From NCBI RefSeq assembly GCF_003387475.1, contig NZ_QUNO01000015.1, positions 248,001-312,000 of the forward strand: 64,000 nt of DNA, read 5' to 3'. The position numbers were made by a program, and so were the translations under genes. The notes under the pieces are model-generated. The model saw nothing but the letters and a program-made list of their open reading frames with translations. It searched no databases and had not been told where the DNA came from. Positions 52,166 through 60,933 of the stretch are shown piece after piece (position 1 is the first letter of the stretch; each line of letters opens with the position of its first letter). Source of the stretch: Kutzneria buriramensis. GTDB lineage: Bacteria > Actinomycetota > Actinomycetes > Mycobacteriales > Pseudonocardiaceae.

Positions 52166-52607
52166 GGTAGCCCGCGAACGACGGTCGCACCAGCAGCCGG
52201 TACGTCGGCGCGGCGTCGACCTGGTGCAGGATCACGTTCGCCCGGGCCAGCATGGTCTGGGCGCAGCGGCCCGGTCCGAACGCGCGCGGGTGCAGGTCGA
52301 TGGCGCAGCCCTGCTCCAGCACGTCCCGCGCGTCCGGCCCGGACAGCTCGTAGACGACGCGATTCGCCGACACGTCCACGACCGAGCCGGGGGTGTCGCC
52401 GAGCGCGGTCCGCAGCTGGTCCTCGGACGCGCCGAACACCAGCCACTCGTCCGGGCCGAGCCACAGCACGGCCTCGGATCCGGTGTTGGGCACCACCGGC
52501 AGCGGCGTGCCGAGCAGCTCCCCGATCCGGGTCGCGGCCGGGGCGATCGGGTCGACGCGCAGGTCGACCTGCCGCGGCAGCGCGATTTCGCGCAGGTCAA
52601 CCGTCAC
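52125..52607 (-). CDS. soxG: Sarcosine oxidase gamma subunit
   Basis: A 160-residue protein. VLWLGPDEWLVFG, SANRVVYELSGPDARDVLEQGCAIDLHPRAF and HQVDAAPTYRLLVRPSFAGYLTSWL are hallmark segments of the gamma subunit of heterotetrameric sarcosine oxidase. The complex oxidises sarcosine to glycine, passing the methyl group to tetrahydrofolate and making H2O2. It starts 11 bp inside the soxA 3' end, the last gene of soxBDAG. Confidence 0.93.
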   Translation of the reverse strand: MTVDLREIALPRQVDLRVDPIAPAATRIGELLGTPLPVVPNTGSEAVLWLGPDEWLVFGASEDQLRTALGDTPGSVVDVSANRVVYELSGPDARDVLEQGCAIDLHPRAFGPGRCAQTMLARANVILHQVDAAPTYRLLVRPSFAGYLTSWLRDAMSAAG

Positions 52608-55305
52608 GGCGCGCCCCCTCCGGGTCGTAGAAGATCGGCTCGGTGATGGTCGCGGCGATCGTCCGGTCCCGCAGCGGCGCGAGCACGGTCCGCCCGATCA
52701 GCTGTCGGCCGCCCTTGACCAGCGCCAGCGCGAAGGTCCGCTCGAGGGCGGCGCTGTGGTAGCTGGACGTCACGTGGCCGAGCATCGGCACCGGGGGTGT
52801 GAGCGGCGTGTCCGGGGCGATCAGCTGCGCGCCCTCGGGCAGCAGCTCGTCCGGGTCGGTCGGCAGCAGGCCGACCAGCTGCTTGCGGTCCGGCCTGGTG
52901 GCGTCGGGGCGCTGATAGGAGCGCTTGCCGACGAAGTCCTTGCGTGGCGAGACGATCCACTCCATGCCGAGGTCCTGCGGGGTCACCGTGCCGTCGGTGT
53001 CCTGGCCGACGATCACGTACCCCTTCTCGGCCCGCAGCACGTGCATGGTCTCGGTGCCATACGGGGTCGGCAGTCCCGTTGCCATCACGGCGTCCCAGAC
53101 CCGCGCGCCGGCGCGGCCGTCCACGTTGATCTCGAACGCCAGCTCGCCGGAGAAGGAGACGCGGGCGATGCGGGCCGGCGTGCCGTCAGCCAGAAATGCG
53201 TCCTTGAACGTCATGAAGTCGAAGGCGTCCTGGGAGCAGTCCACGTCCGGCGCGACGATCGCCAGCACCACGCGGGCCTGCGGGCCGACGACCGCGATCG
53301 TCGCCCACTGCTCGGTGACGGACGTGAACCAGACCTCGAGGTCCGGCCACTCGGTCTGCGCCCACTCCTCGAACCAGTCCAGCACCGCCGCCGCGTTGCC
53401 GGTGGTCGTCGTCGCGAGGAAACGGTCCTCGGCCACGCGCATCACGACGCCGTCGTCGAACACCATGCCGTCGGCCTTGCACAGCAGGCCGTACCGGCAG
53501 TGCCCGACCTTCAGCTTGGCGAACGCGTTGGTGTACACCCGGTTCAGGAACTCGCCGGCGTCCGGGCCCTGGATGTCGATCTTCCCCAGCGTGGACGCGT
53601 CCATCACCGCCACGTCGGTCCGCGCCGCCCGGCACTCCCTCAGCACGGCGGCCTTCATGTCCTCGCCGGGCTGCGGGTAGTACCAGGGGCGCTTCCACTG
53701 GCCGACGTTCTCGAACACCGCCCCGTTGCGTACATGCCAGTCGTGCATCGGCGTTTTCCGCACGGGGTCGTGGAGTTCGCCGCGATCCCTGCCCGCCAGC
53801 AACGCGAACGACACCGGCGTGTAGGGCGGGCGGTAGGTGGTCGTGCCCTGCGGCGACTCGGCGCCGAGCAGCTGCGCGATCACGCCGATCGCCGCGAAGC
53901 CGGAGGTCTTGCCCTGGTCGTGCGCGGTGCCGATGGTCGTGTAGCGCTTCACGTGCTCCACCGACCGCATGCCCGCCCCGGTGGCGCGCCGCACGTCCGC
54001 GACGGTCACGTCCCGTTGCAGGTCGACGAACTGCCGACCCTCCGGGCCGTCGACGAACCACACCGGGTGCGGGTCGGTTATGACTTCCCTTGCGGTGTAA
54101 GGGGCTGCTGGCTTCTCGCCGTCGAAGCCGGTCATCTTCGCCGCTTCGATGCCCGCGCTGAAGCCTTCGTCGAGGCAACCCGTCAGGTCGTACACGGCAT
54201 TCGCGGCGCCCACGATGTGCTGTGCCTGTACGGACTTGTCCGGCACGAAGGCGGCTTTTCGCTCGTCGTAACGGGTCTTGCCCTGCGACTGGGAGAACAG
54301 GTGCACGGCCGGGTTCCAGCCGCCGGACACCGCCAGCACATCGCAGGCGATCTCCCGGTCGCCGACCCGCACGCCGCCGATCCGTTGCGTGCCAAGGGCC
54401 TGCCGTACCGTTGAGCCCGCGAGCACCTCGATACCCAGCTCCCGGGCGCGGTTCACGAGCTCCGCCGGCGGTTCGGATCGACTGTCCACAATGGTCGACA
54501 CGCGGCCGGCGAGGTCGAACGCCGTCCCGTACGCGCCGTCGTTCGTCGTGGCCACCACGATGTTCTCGCCCGGCAGGGCCGCGTAGCGGTTGACGTACTG
54601 GCGGACAGCCGAGGCGAGCATGATGCCGGGCAGGTCGTTGTCCACGAACACCAGCGGCCGCTCGTGTGCGCCGGTCGCCAGCACCACATGCTTGGCGCGG
54701 ACGTGCCAGAGACGGGTTTTCGACGCGCACGCAACGAAGTTCTGGTCGTAGTAGCCGAACGCCGTGGTACCGGTGAGGACCCTGGTCTCGGGGAGGGCGT
54801 CCAGTTCCTCGACCGCGTCGGCGAGCCAGTCCAGCAGCCGGTTCTCGGTCAGCAGCGAGCCGCCGAGCTCGCGCTGCTCGTCGGCGAGGATCGTGCGCGC
54901 CCCGGTCCGGCCGGCCGCCAACGCCGCCGCCACCCCCGCCGGGCCACCGCCGACCACCAGCACGTCACAGTGCGCGTTTCGCTTGTCGTAGCGGGCGGCA
55001 TCCGGCTCGTCGGTGAGCCTTCCCTTGCCGCGCAGGGTGGTCGCCGCCAGGCCGTCGACCAGCTCGACGGTGGTGGCCAGCTGCATCGGATCGTCCAGCT
55101 GCACCAACGCGTTCGGCTCGTCCACGCCCGCCGCGAAGATCCCGCGCGGCCGCCCGAGGTAGGTGCTCGGCGCGACCGTGAGCAGGCCGTTCGCGATCAT
55201 CGCCGACGCCAGTGTGTCGCCGGCGCAGCCCGTGTGCTCGATGCCGTCCACCGTGAAGCGCAACGGCTTCGTGCGGTCGATGCGACCGCCCTCGGGGAGT
55301 CTCAT
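52597..55305 (-). CDS. soxA: Sarcosine oxidase alpha subunit
   Basis: A 902-residue subunit. The N-terminal ferredoxin-like domain (GCAGDTLASAMIANGL) is followed by an NAD/FAD Rossmann domain (DVLVVGGGPAGVAAALAAGRTGA) and a second nucleotide motif. A C-terminal aminomethyltransferase-like folate domain (RAARTDVAVMDASTLGKIDIQGPDAGEFLNRVYTN) completes it. It is somewhat shorter than the 960-residue enzymes described for Corynebacterium. ATG 55305 overlaps the soxD stop by 4 bp. Confidence 0.95.
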   Translation of the reverse strand: MRLPEGGRIDRTKPLRFTVDGIEHTGCAGDTLASAMIANGLLTVAPSTYLGRPRGIFAAGVDEPNALVQLDDPMQLATTVELVDGLAATTLRGKGRLTDEPDAARYDKRNAHCDVLVVGGGPAGVAAALAAGRTGARTILADEQRELGGSLLTENRLLDWLADAVEELDALPETRVLTGTTAFGYYDQNFVACASKTRLWHVRAKHVVLATGAHERPLVFVDNDLPGIMLASAVRQYVNRYAALPGENIVVATTNDGAYGTAFDLAGRVSTIVDSRSEPPAELVNRARELGIEVLAGSTVRQALGTQRIGGVRVGDREIACDVLAVSGGWNPAVHLFSQSQGKTRYDERKAAFVPDKSVQAQHIVGAANAVYDLTGCLDEGFSAGIEAAKMTGFDGEKPAAPYTAREVITDPHPVWFVDGPEGRQFVDLQRDVTVADVRRATGAGMRSVEHVKRYTTIGTAHDQGKTSGFAAIGVIAQLLGAESPQGTTTYRPPYTPVSFALLAGRDRGELHDPVRKTPMHDWHVRNGAVFENVGQWKRPWYYPQPGEDMKAAVLRECRAARTDVAVMDASTLGKIDIQGPDAGEFLNRVYTNAFAKLKVGHCRYGLLCKADGMVFDDGVVMRVAEDRFLATTTTGNAAAVLDWFEEWAQTEWPDLEVWFTSVTEQWATIAVVGPQARVVLAIVAPDVDCSQDAFDFMTFKDAFLADGTPARIARVSFSGELAFEINVDGRAGARVWDAVMATGLPTPYGTETMHVLRAEKGYVIVGQDTDGTVTPQDLGMEWIVSPRKDFVGKRSYQRPDATRPDRKQLVGLLPTDPDELLPEGAQLIAPDTPLTPPVPMLGHVTSSYHSAALERTFALALVKGGRQLIGRTVLAPLRDRTIAATITEPIFYDPEGARRDG

Positions 55306-55544
55306 CGCACGATCTCGTGGGTAGCGGTGTTACGGACAAGGTTGAACCACCGGCGACATCCGGCCGAGTGCGACCAGCGCTCCGCGAACTCACCCTTGGG
55401 ATTGTCCCGTACGAACAGGTATTCGCCCCACTGCTCGTCGGTCAACTCCGCCGGCCGCTCCGGGTACGGCACGCCGGCCTGGCCGCCGTAGTGGAACTCC
55501 GTCTCGTCGCGGTCGCCGCACCAGGGGCACGGGATCAGCAGCAT
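55302..55544 (-). CDS. soxD: Sarcosine oxidase delta subunit
   Basis: An 80-residue protein with zinc motif CPWCGDRDETEFHYGGQAG and later SAGCRRWFNLVRNTATHEI, as in SoxD. It is a structural zinc-binding subunit of the heterotetramer. It lies 12 bp after soxB and overlaps soxA. Confidence 0.95.
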   Translation of the reverse strand: MLLIPCPWCGDRDETEFHYGGQAGVPYPERPAELTDEQWGEYLFVRDNPKGEFAERWSHSAGCRRWFNLVRNTATHEIVR

Positions 55545-55556
55545 CTCCTACCTCCT

Positions 55557-56762
55557 CTAGTGGGCGACGGCCGCGGCGCCGTGCTCGTCGATCAGCGCGC
55601 CGGAAGTGAAGCGCTCCAACGCGAACGGCTCGTTCAGCGGGTGGGCCTTGCCGGTGGCCAGGGTGTGCGCGTACGTCCAGCCGGACGCCGGCGTCGCCTT
55701 GAAACCGCCGGTCCCCCAGCCGCAGTTGACGAACAGGTTGTCCACGGGGGTCGGGCCGATCACCGGCGACGCGTCCGGCGTGACGTCCACGATGCCGCCC
55801 CAGGTGCGCAGCACGTGCGCCCGGGCGAAGATCGGGAACAGCTCCAGCGCGGCGGCCATCTGCTGCTCGATCACGTGCACCGAACCGCGCTGCGCGTAGG
55901 AGTTGTACGGGTCGATGCCCGCGCCCATGACGAGCTCGCCCTTGTGCGCCTGGCTGACGTAGACGTGCACGTGGTTCGACATCACCACGCAGGGATGCAC
56001 CGGTTCCAGCAGTTCGGAGACCAATGCCTGCAACGGATGGCTCTGCACCGGCAGCCGGACGCCCGCCAGGCTCGCCAGCACGCTGCTGTGCCCGGCCGCC
56101 GCCAGCCCGACCCGGCCGGCCATGATCGGCCCCAGGTTCGTCTCCACACCGATGACCTTGTTGCCGTGCTTGCGAAAACCCGTGACCTCGCAGCCCTGGA
56201 TCAGGTCCACGCCCAGCTCGTCGGCCCGCCGCGCGAACGCCCACGCGACGTGATCATGCTTGGCGATGCCCGCGCGCGGCTGGAGCGTCGCGCCGAGCAC
56301 CGGATAGCGCACGTCCGGCGACGTGTTGACGATCGGGCAGAACTTGCGGACCTCGTCCGGGTCCAGCCACTCCGCGTCCACCCCGTTGAGGCGGTTCGCG
56401 TTCACGCGGCGGGATCCCTCGCGGACGTCCTGGAGCGTGTGCGCCAGGTTCAGCACGCCCCGCTGGCTGAACAGGATGTCGTAGTCCAGCTCCGCCGACA
56501 GGCCCTCCCACAGCTTCAGGGCGTGTTCGTAGATCGCCGCGGACTCGTCCCACAGGTAGTTGGAGCGGATGATCGTCGTGTTGCGGGCCATGTTGCCGCC
56601 GGCCAGCCAGCCCTTCTCGAGGACGGCGACGTTGCGGATGCCGTGGTTGGCGGCCAGGTAGTACGCGGTGGCCAGGCCGTGCCCGCCGCCGCCGACGATC
56701 ACCACGTCGTAGCCGGCCCGAGGCTCGGGATTCCGCCACAGCCGGTCGGGATGCTCGGACAT
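55557..56762 (-). CDS. soxB: Sarcosine oxidase beta subunit
   Basis: A 401-residue flavoprotein with FAD motif [43 protein letters not shown] (covalent FMN site region) and [16 protein letters not shown] / [15 protein letters not shown]. It carries the sarcosine-oxidising site with covalent FMN. GGAGG five bases before ATG 56762 sets the start. The composite operator at 56787-56822 lies directly upstream. It heads soxBDAG. Confidence 0.96.
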   Translation of the reverse strand: MSEHPDRLWRNPEPRAGYDVVIVGGGGHGLATAYYLAANHGIRNVAVLEKGWLAGGNMARNTTIIRSNYLWDESAAIYEHALKLWEGLSAELDYDILFSQRGVLNLAHTLQDVREGSRRVNANRLNGVDAEWLDPDEVRKFCPIVNTSPDVRYPVLGATLQPRAGIAKHDHVAWAFARRADELGVDLIQGCEVTGFRKHGNKVIGVETNLGPIMAGRVGLAAAGHSSVLASLAGVRLPVQSHPLQALVSELLEPVHPCVVMSNHVHVYVSQAHKGELVMGAGIDPYNSYAQRGSVHVIEQQMAAALELFPIFARAHVLRTWGGIVDVTPDASPVIGPTPVDNLFVNCGWGTGGFKATPASGWTYAHTLATGKAHPLNEPFALERFTSGALIDEHGAAAVAH

Positions 56763-56786
56763 GACCACCTCCGGGTAGCCTGCGCT

Positions 56787-56822
56787 GTTGCAGATTAAGC
56801 GCACTGTTGCGTCTTCCACAAC
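56787..56822 (+). promoter_or_regulatory. Composite operator 1 (soxB promoter)
   Basis: GTTGCA-N13-GTTGCG-N6-ACAAC, starting 25 bp before the soxB ATG. It has the same architecture and exact spacers as 57730-57765 and 59414-59449. The last two elements form an IclR-like palindrome. The bound regulator is probably the IclR protein at 56898-57671. Confidence 0.75.
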
Positions 56823-56829
56823 ACCCGGC

Positions 56830-56890
56830 TTATGCAGGGAAGGACGCCTTACCTGCGTTCACCGCGGGTAAGGCGTCCTTCCCTGCATAA
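56830..56890. repeat. Perfect hairpin element (ATGCAGGGAAGG family), copy 3
   Basis: 24-bp arms (56830-56853, 56867-56890; TTATGCAGGGAAGG...) are exact reverse complements around a 13-base loop. It lies 7 bp after the IclR stop, acting as its likely terminator, and upstream of the soxB operator. Confidence 0.92.
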
Positions 56891-56897
56891 AGAGGAC

Positions 56898-57671
56898 CTA
56901 GCCGGTGTGGCCGATGCGGTGGCTGATCTCCTTGGCCCCGTCGGCCGCCAGCCGGGCGACCTCGGCGAACCGGTCGGTCGTCAGCCGGTACGAAGGGCCT
57001 GACACGCTCAGTGCCGCCACCACGTTGCCGTCCATGCCGCGGATCGGCACGGCCACGGCGTTGAGGCCGATCTCCAGCTCGTCGCCGGTGCTGGCCCAGC
57101 CGGCGACCAGGGCGGCGTCGAGCTCGGCGCGCAGCAGCCCGGGGTCGGTGATGGTGCGCGGTGTGTACATGGTCAGCGGCCGGGCCATCAGCTCCTCGCG
57201 CAGCGGCGCCGGCTGGTTGGCCAGCAGCACCTTGCCGCTTGAGGTGGCGTGCAGCGGTGTGCGCTGGCCGACCCAGTTGATGGTCGCCACGGTGGCGCTG
57301 CCCCGGACCTGGCTGACGTTGATGGCGTAGCCCTCGTCGAGGATCGCGACGTTGACGGTCTCGCCGACCTGCGCGGCCAGCCGCTCGCACACCGGCCGGC
57401 TCTCCCGGGACAGATCCATCTGTGCGGCGGTGGCCCCGGCCAGCCGCACGATGCCGAAGCCGAGCCGGTACTTGCCGCGGTCGCCGGTCTGCTCGACCAG
57501 CCCCCGGCTGTCCAGCACCGACACCAGCCGGAACGCGGTGGACTTGTGCACCCCCAGCTCGGCGGCCAGTTCGGTGATGCCCATCTCGCCGTGCAGCGCC
57601 AGGAACTCCAGCACGGACACCGCGCGGTCGACCGACTGCACCAGTGCGGCCGATCCCTCGCTTGAAGCCAT
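56898..57671 (-). CDS. IclR family transcriptional regulator of the choline/sarcosine genes
   Basis: A 257-residue IclR protein with N-terminal winged helix-turn-helix (MGITELAAELGVHKSTAFRLVSVL) and effector domain (GETVNVAILDEGYAINVSQVRG, LHATSSGKVLLANQP). It lies between soxBDAG and the Rieske/ferredoxin reductase genes and shares the divergent 104-bp gap with the latter, which contains one of three composite operators. It is probably the regulon's ligand-responsive regulator, like GbcR-type control of betaine genes in function, though not in family. Confidence 0.92.
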   Translation of the reverse strand: MASSEGSAALVQSVDRAVSVLEFLALHGEMGITELAAELGVHKSTAFRLVSVLDSRGLVEQTGDRGKYRLGFGIVRLAGATAAQMDLSRESRPVCERLAAQVGETVNVAILDEGYAINVSQVRGSATVATINWVGQRTPLHATSSGKVLLANQPAPLREELMARPLTMYTPRTITDPGLLRAELDAALVAGWASTGDELEIGLNAVAVPIRGMDGNVVAALSVSGPSYRLTTDRFAEVARLAADGAKEISHRIGHTG

Positions 57672-57729
57672 GCACGCACTGTAGTCGAGCGGATGGAGCC
57701 TTGACGGCGCATCACCCGGTGCTCACTCT

Positions 57730-57765
57730 GTTGCGTGCAGCACGACGAGTTGTGCTATACGCAAC
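57730..57765 (+). promoter_or_regulatory. Composite operator 2 (IclR / Rieske divergent promoter)
   Basis: GTTGCG-N13-GTTGTG-N6-GCAAC, with the outer GTTGCGT and ACGCAAC also forming a long inverted repeat. It sits 10 bp before the Rieske ATG and would permit control of both divergent genes. Confidence 0.8.
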
Positions 57766-57775
57766 TGGAGGCCCG

Positions 57776-58231
57776 ATGACCGAGTGCGTGTCTGAACCGA
57801 CCATGACGCGAGGCCGCGCCGTGCATCGGCGCGCGATTTCGGAGCCGGAGCCTGCGGAGTCTGCGAAATCGAGTGACGATGCACGGCTTGAGGCGGCCGA
57901 GCCACGCGCGGCAATGATCACTGTGTGCAGAGTGGATCAGCTGCCGCCTGGTGAGGCGGTCAGAGTCGCCGCCGTCGACCCGCCCATCGCCGTCTTCCAC
58001 ACGGAGGACGGCGAGTTCTATGCCGTCGACGACACCTGCACGCACCAGGACGCCTCGCTCGCCGACGGCTGGCTGGAGGGCTGCACGGTGGAGTGCCCGC
58101 TGCACGCGTCCTGCTTCGACCTGCGCACCGGCCGGCCCAGCGGCCCGCCGGCGACCACACCCATCCGCACCTACCCGGTGGTCGTCGAGGACGGCGTGAT
58201 CCGGGTGGCCTACGGCGAGGTGGCCTGCTGA
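57776..58231 (+). CDS. Rieske-type [2Fe-2S] ferredoxin
   Basis: A protein of 151 residues from ATG 57776 (with GGAGG before it), or 105 from ATG 57914 (MITVCRVDQLPPGEAV), the usual family start. The Rieske site is CTHQDASLADGWLEGCTVECPLHASCFD (CxH...CxxH). It should carry electrons from the adjacent reductase to an oxygenase such as a betaine demethylase. The 46-residue N-terminal extension is encoded by a long palindrome (57811-57898) and is probably not native. The stop overlaps the reductase ATG (TGATG). Confidence 0.9.
   Translation: MTECVSEPTMTRGRAVHRRAISEPEPAESAKSSDDARLEAAEPRAAMITVCRVDQLPPGEAVRVAAVDPPIAVFHTEDGEFYAVDDTCTHQDASLADGWLEGCTVECPLHASCFDLRTGRPSGPPATTPIRTYPVVVEDGVIRVAYGEVAC
57811..57898. 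repeat. Long inverted repeat inside the 5' part of the Rieske gene
   Basis: GTGCATCG (57821-57828) and CGATTTCG (57834-57841) pair with CGAAATCG (57864-57871) and CGATGCAC (57877-57884). Flanking GGCCGC.. and ..GCGGCC continue the stem. It separates the first ATG and its ribosome-binding site from the conserved start at 57914. Confidence 0.85.
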
Positions 58232-59388
58232 TGCGCACGGCGGCGGTGGTCGGCGCGTCGCTGGCCGGCCTGTCCACGGCCCGCGCCCTGCGCCAGCAGG
58301 GCTTCGACGGCCGGCTGGTGATCGTCGGCGACGAGCCGCACCGGCCGTACGACCGGCCCCCGCTGTCCAAGGAGTTCCTGGCCGGCAAGGCGGCGGACAT
58401 CGGCCTGCGCACCCCGGACGACGAGGCCCTGGACTTCGACTGGCGGCTCGGCACGCGGGCGCTGAGCCTCAACCCCCGCGACCGGTCGCTGCAACTGTCC
58501 AACGGTCAGACGCTGCGCTGCGACGGCGTGGTGATCGCGACCGGCGCCCGCGCGAGATGGCTGCCGGGCACGGAAGGCGTCACCGGCGTGCATGTGCTGC
58601 GCACGTTGGACGACGCGATCCGGCTGCGCAGCGAGCTCGTGCCAGGCGTGCGGCTGGTGGTGGTAGGGGCCGGCTTCATCGGCGCCGAAGTGGCGTCGAC
58701 CGCCCGCTACCTGGGCGCGGACGTCACGGTGATCGAGGCGGAGCCGCTGCCGCTGAGCCGCCAGTTCGGCAAGGAACTGGGCATGGTCTGCGCCGGCCTG
58801 CACGCCGATCACGGCGTCCACCTGATCACCGGCGTCTCGGTGAAGCGCATCCTCGGCGCGGCCCGCGTGCGAAGCGTGGAACTGGACGACGGCCGCCAGA
58901 TTCCGGCGGAGGTCGTGGTGGTCGGCATCGGGGCGGTGCCGAACATCGAGTGGCTCGCCGGATCCGGCCTCCAGTTGGAGAACGGCGTCGTCACGGACGC
59001 CGCGTGCGCGACCGGTCTGCCGGAGGTGGTGGCGGTCGGCGACGTCGCGGCGTCGTACAGCGTGCACGCCCACGGGCGGCACCGGTCGGAGCACTGGACC
59101 AACGCCCTGGAACAGCCTGTGACGGCGGCGGCGACGCTGCTCGGCGATCCGCGACCTCACCTCTCCGTGCCGTATTTCTGGTCCGACCAGTACGGCGTGC
59201 GCATCCAGTTCGCCGGCGTCCGGTCCGAGGGCGACACCGTCCGGGTGATCGAGGGCGACACCGACCGGCGGAGCTTCCTCGCCGGCTACGAACGTGATGG
59301 CCTGCTGGTCGGGGTGCTGGCGATGAACCAGCCGAAGCTGTTCGCCCGCTGGCGACGGCAGCTGGCCAAGCCGGTGGTGGCCCCTTGA
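58231..59388 (+). CDS. FAD-dependent ferredoxin reductase
   Basis: A 385-residue reductase with FAD motif AAVVGASLAGLSTARALR, YDRPPLSKEFL, NAD motif VVVGAGFIGAEVASTARYLGADVTVIE, and AVGDVAAS. It is of the BphA4/ThcD type that reduces Rieske ferredoxins with NAD(P)H. The C-terminal reductase domain has SEHWTNALEQ. Translationally coupled to the Rieske gene, it forms an electron chain for an oxygenase not present in this window. Confidence 0.93.
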   Translation: MRTAAVVGASLAGLSTARALRQQGFDGRLVIVGDEPHRPYDRPPLSKEFLAGKAADIGLRTPDDEALDFDWRLGTRALSLNPRDRSLQLSNGQTLRCDGVVIATGARARWLPGTEGVTGVHVLRTLDDAIRLRSELVPGVRLVVVGAGFIGAEVASTARYLGADVTVIEAEPLPLSRQFGKELGMVCAGLHADHGVHLITGVSVKRILGAARVRSVELDDGRQIPAEVVVVGIGAVPNIEWLAGSGLQLENGVVTDAACATGLPEVVAVGDVAASYSVHAHGRHRSEHWTNALEQPVTAAATLLGDPRPHLSVPYFWSDQYGVRIQFAGVRSEGDTVRVIEGDTDRRSFLAGYERDGLLVGVLAMNQPKLFARWRRQLAKPVVAP

Positions 59389-59413
59389 CGGAGGCCCCGC
59401 CACCGTCGATGCT

Positions 59414-59449
59414 GTTGCGAACTCAGCGTGCCGTTGCGTAATCAGCAAC
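59414..59449 (+). promoter_or_regulatory. Composite operator 3 (aldehyde dehydrogenase promoter)
   Basis: GTTGCG-N13-GTTGCG-N6-GCAAC, 20 bp before GTG 59470. The spacers are identical to the other two copies. GTTGCGTAATCAGCAAC is its palindromic half. Confidence 0.8.
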
Positions 59450-59469
59450 AACCCTGATCGGGGGTCCCC

Positions 59470-60933
59470 GTGGCGGAACTGTTCATCGGCGGGCACTGGA
59501 CCACCGGGCGCGAGACCCGCCCGGTGCTCAACCCGTTCGACGGCAGCGTGCTCACGACCGTCGCCGAGGCCGACACGAACGACGCCCTGGCGGCGGTCGC
59601 CGCGGCGAGATCCGCCTTCGACGCGGGCCCGTGGCCCAAGACCTCCGCCGCCGAGCGCGGCGCGCTGCTGAACGCCGTCGCCGACCTGCTGCTGCGGGAC
59701 CGGGACGAAATCGCCCGTACGGAGACCCTCGACACCGGCAAGACGCTCGGCGAGAGCGTGGCCGACGTGGACGACGTGGTCCGCGTCTTCCGCTACTACG
59801 CCGACCTCGCCGACAAGCACCCCGGCCGGGTCGTCGACACCGGCATCGCCACCGCGCAGAGCCGGATCGTGTACGAGCCGGTCGGCGTCTGCGCGCTGAT
59901 CACGCCGTGGAACTACCCGCTGCTCCAGGCGTCCTGGAAGATCGCGCCCGCGCTGGCCGCCGGCAACACCGTGGTGGTCAAGCCGAGCGAGGTGACGCCG
60001 CTGACCACCGTCGCGCTGGTCCGGCTGATCGAGGAGGCCGGCGTCCCGGCCGGCGTGGTCAACCTGGTGCTGGGCGCCGGCGCCACCGTCGGCGCGGCGC
60101 TGGCCGAGAGCCACGACGTGGACCTGGTGTCGTTCACCGGCGGCCTGGCCACCGGCCAGCGGATCATGATCGTGGCCGCCGGCAACATCAAGAAGGTCGC
60201 GCTGGAACTGGGCGGCAAGAACCCCAACATCGTGTTCGCCGACGCCGACCTGACCACCGCCAAGGACCAGGCGCTCAACGCCGTCTTCCTGCACGCCGGC
60301 CAGGTCTGCTCGGCCGGGGCGCGGCTTCTGGTGCAGGACAGCGTCTACGACGAGTTCGTCGCCGAGATCGCCGCCCGTGCCGACCGGATCCGCATCGGCA
60401 ACGGGCTCGACGAGACAAGCCAGAGTGGCCCGCTGGTCTCGGCCGAACACCGGGCCAAGATCGAACGCTACGTGGAGTCGGCGATCGCCGAGGGCGCCAA
60501 GCTGCTCGCCGGCGGACGTCGGCCCGAGGAACCCGAGCTCCAGCAGGGCTTCTTCTACCGCCCCACGGTGTTCGCGGACTGCCGCCGCGACATGACCGTC
60601 GTGCGCGAGGAGACGTTCGGGCCCATCCTCACCGCCGAGCGCTTCGCCACCGAGGAGGAGGCGATCGAACTCGGCAACGACACCGACTACGGCCTGGCCG
60701 GCGCGGTGTGGACGCGGGACGCCGGCCGAGCCGCGCGCGTGGCCGGCGCCCTGCGGCACGGCACCGTCTGGATCAACGACTACCACCCCTACCTGCCGCA
60801 GGCGGAATGGGGCGGCTTCAAGCGATCCGGCATCGGCCGCGAGCTCGGACCCACCGGTCTCGACGAGTACCGCGAGGCGAAACACGTCTACACCAACACC
60901 GATCCGAAACCACTCGGCCTGTTCCCGGGGTGA
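59470..60933 (+). CDS. betB: Betaine-aldehyde dehydrogenase-type ALDH
   Basis: A 487-residue NAD(P)-dependent aldehyde dehydrogenase with [29 protein letters not shown], catalytic Glu in [12 protein letters not shown], nucleophile Cys in [13 protein letters not shown] and [13 protein letters not shown]. It should oxidise betaine aldehyde to glycine betaine, given the choline dehydrogenase-like gene next to it. The substrate is inferred from context. GTG 59470 is used. Its stop overlaps the next ATG. Confidence 0.9.
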   Translation: MAELFIGGHWTTGRETRPVLNPFDGSVLTTVAEADTNDALAAVAAARSAFDAGPWPKTSAAERGALLNAVADLLLRDRDEIARTETLDTGKTLGESVADVDDVVRVFRYYADLADKHPGRVVDTGIATAQSRIVYEPVGVCALITPWNYPLLQASWKIAPALAAGNTVVVKPSEVTPLTTVALVRLIEEAGVPAGVVNLVLGAGATVGAALAESHDVDLVSFTGGLATGQRIMIVAAGNIKKVALELGGKNPNIVFADADLTTAKDQALNAVFLHAGQVCSAGARLLVQDSVYDEFVAEIAARADRIRIGNGLDETSQSGPLVSAEHRAKIERYVESAIAEGAKLLAGGRRPEEPELQQGFFYRPTVFADCRRDMTVVREETFGPILTAERFATEEEAIELGNDTDYGLAGAVWTRDAGRAARVAGALRHGTVWINDYHPYLPQAEWGGFKRSGIGRELGPTGLDEYREAKHVYTNTDPKPLGLFPG

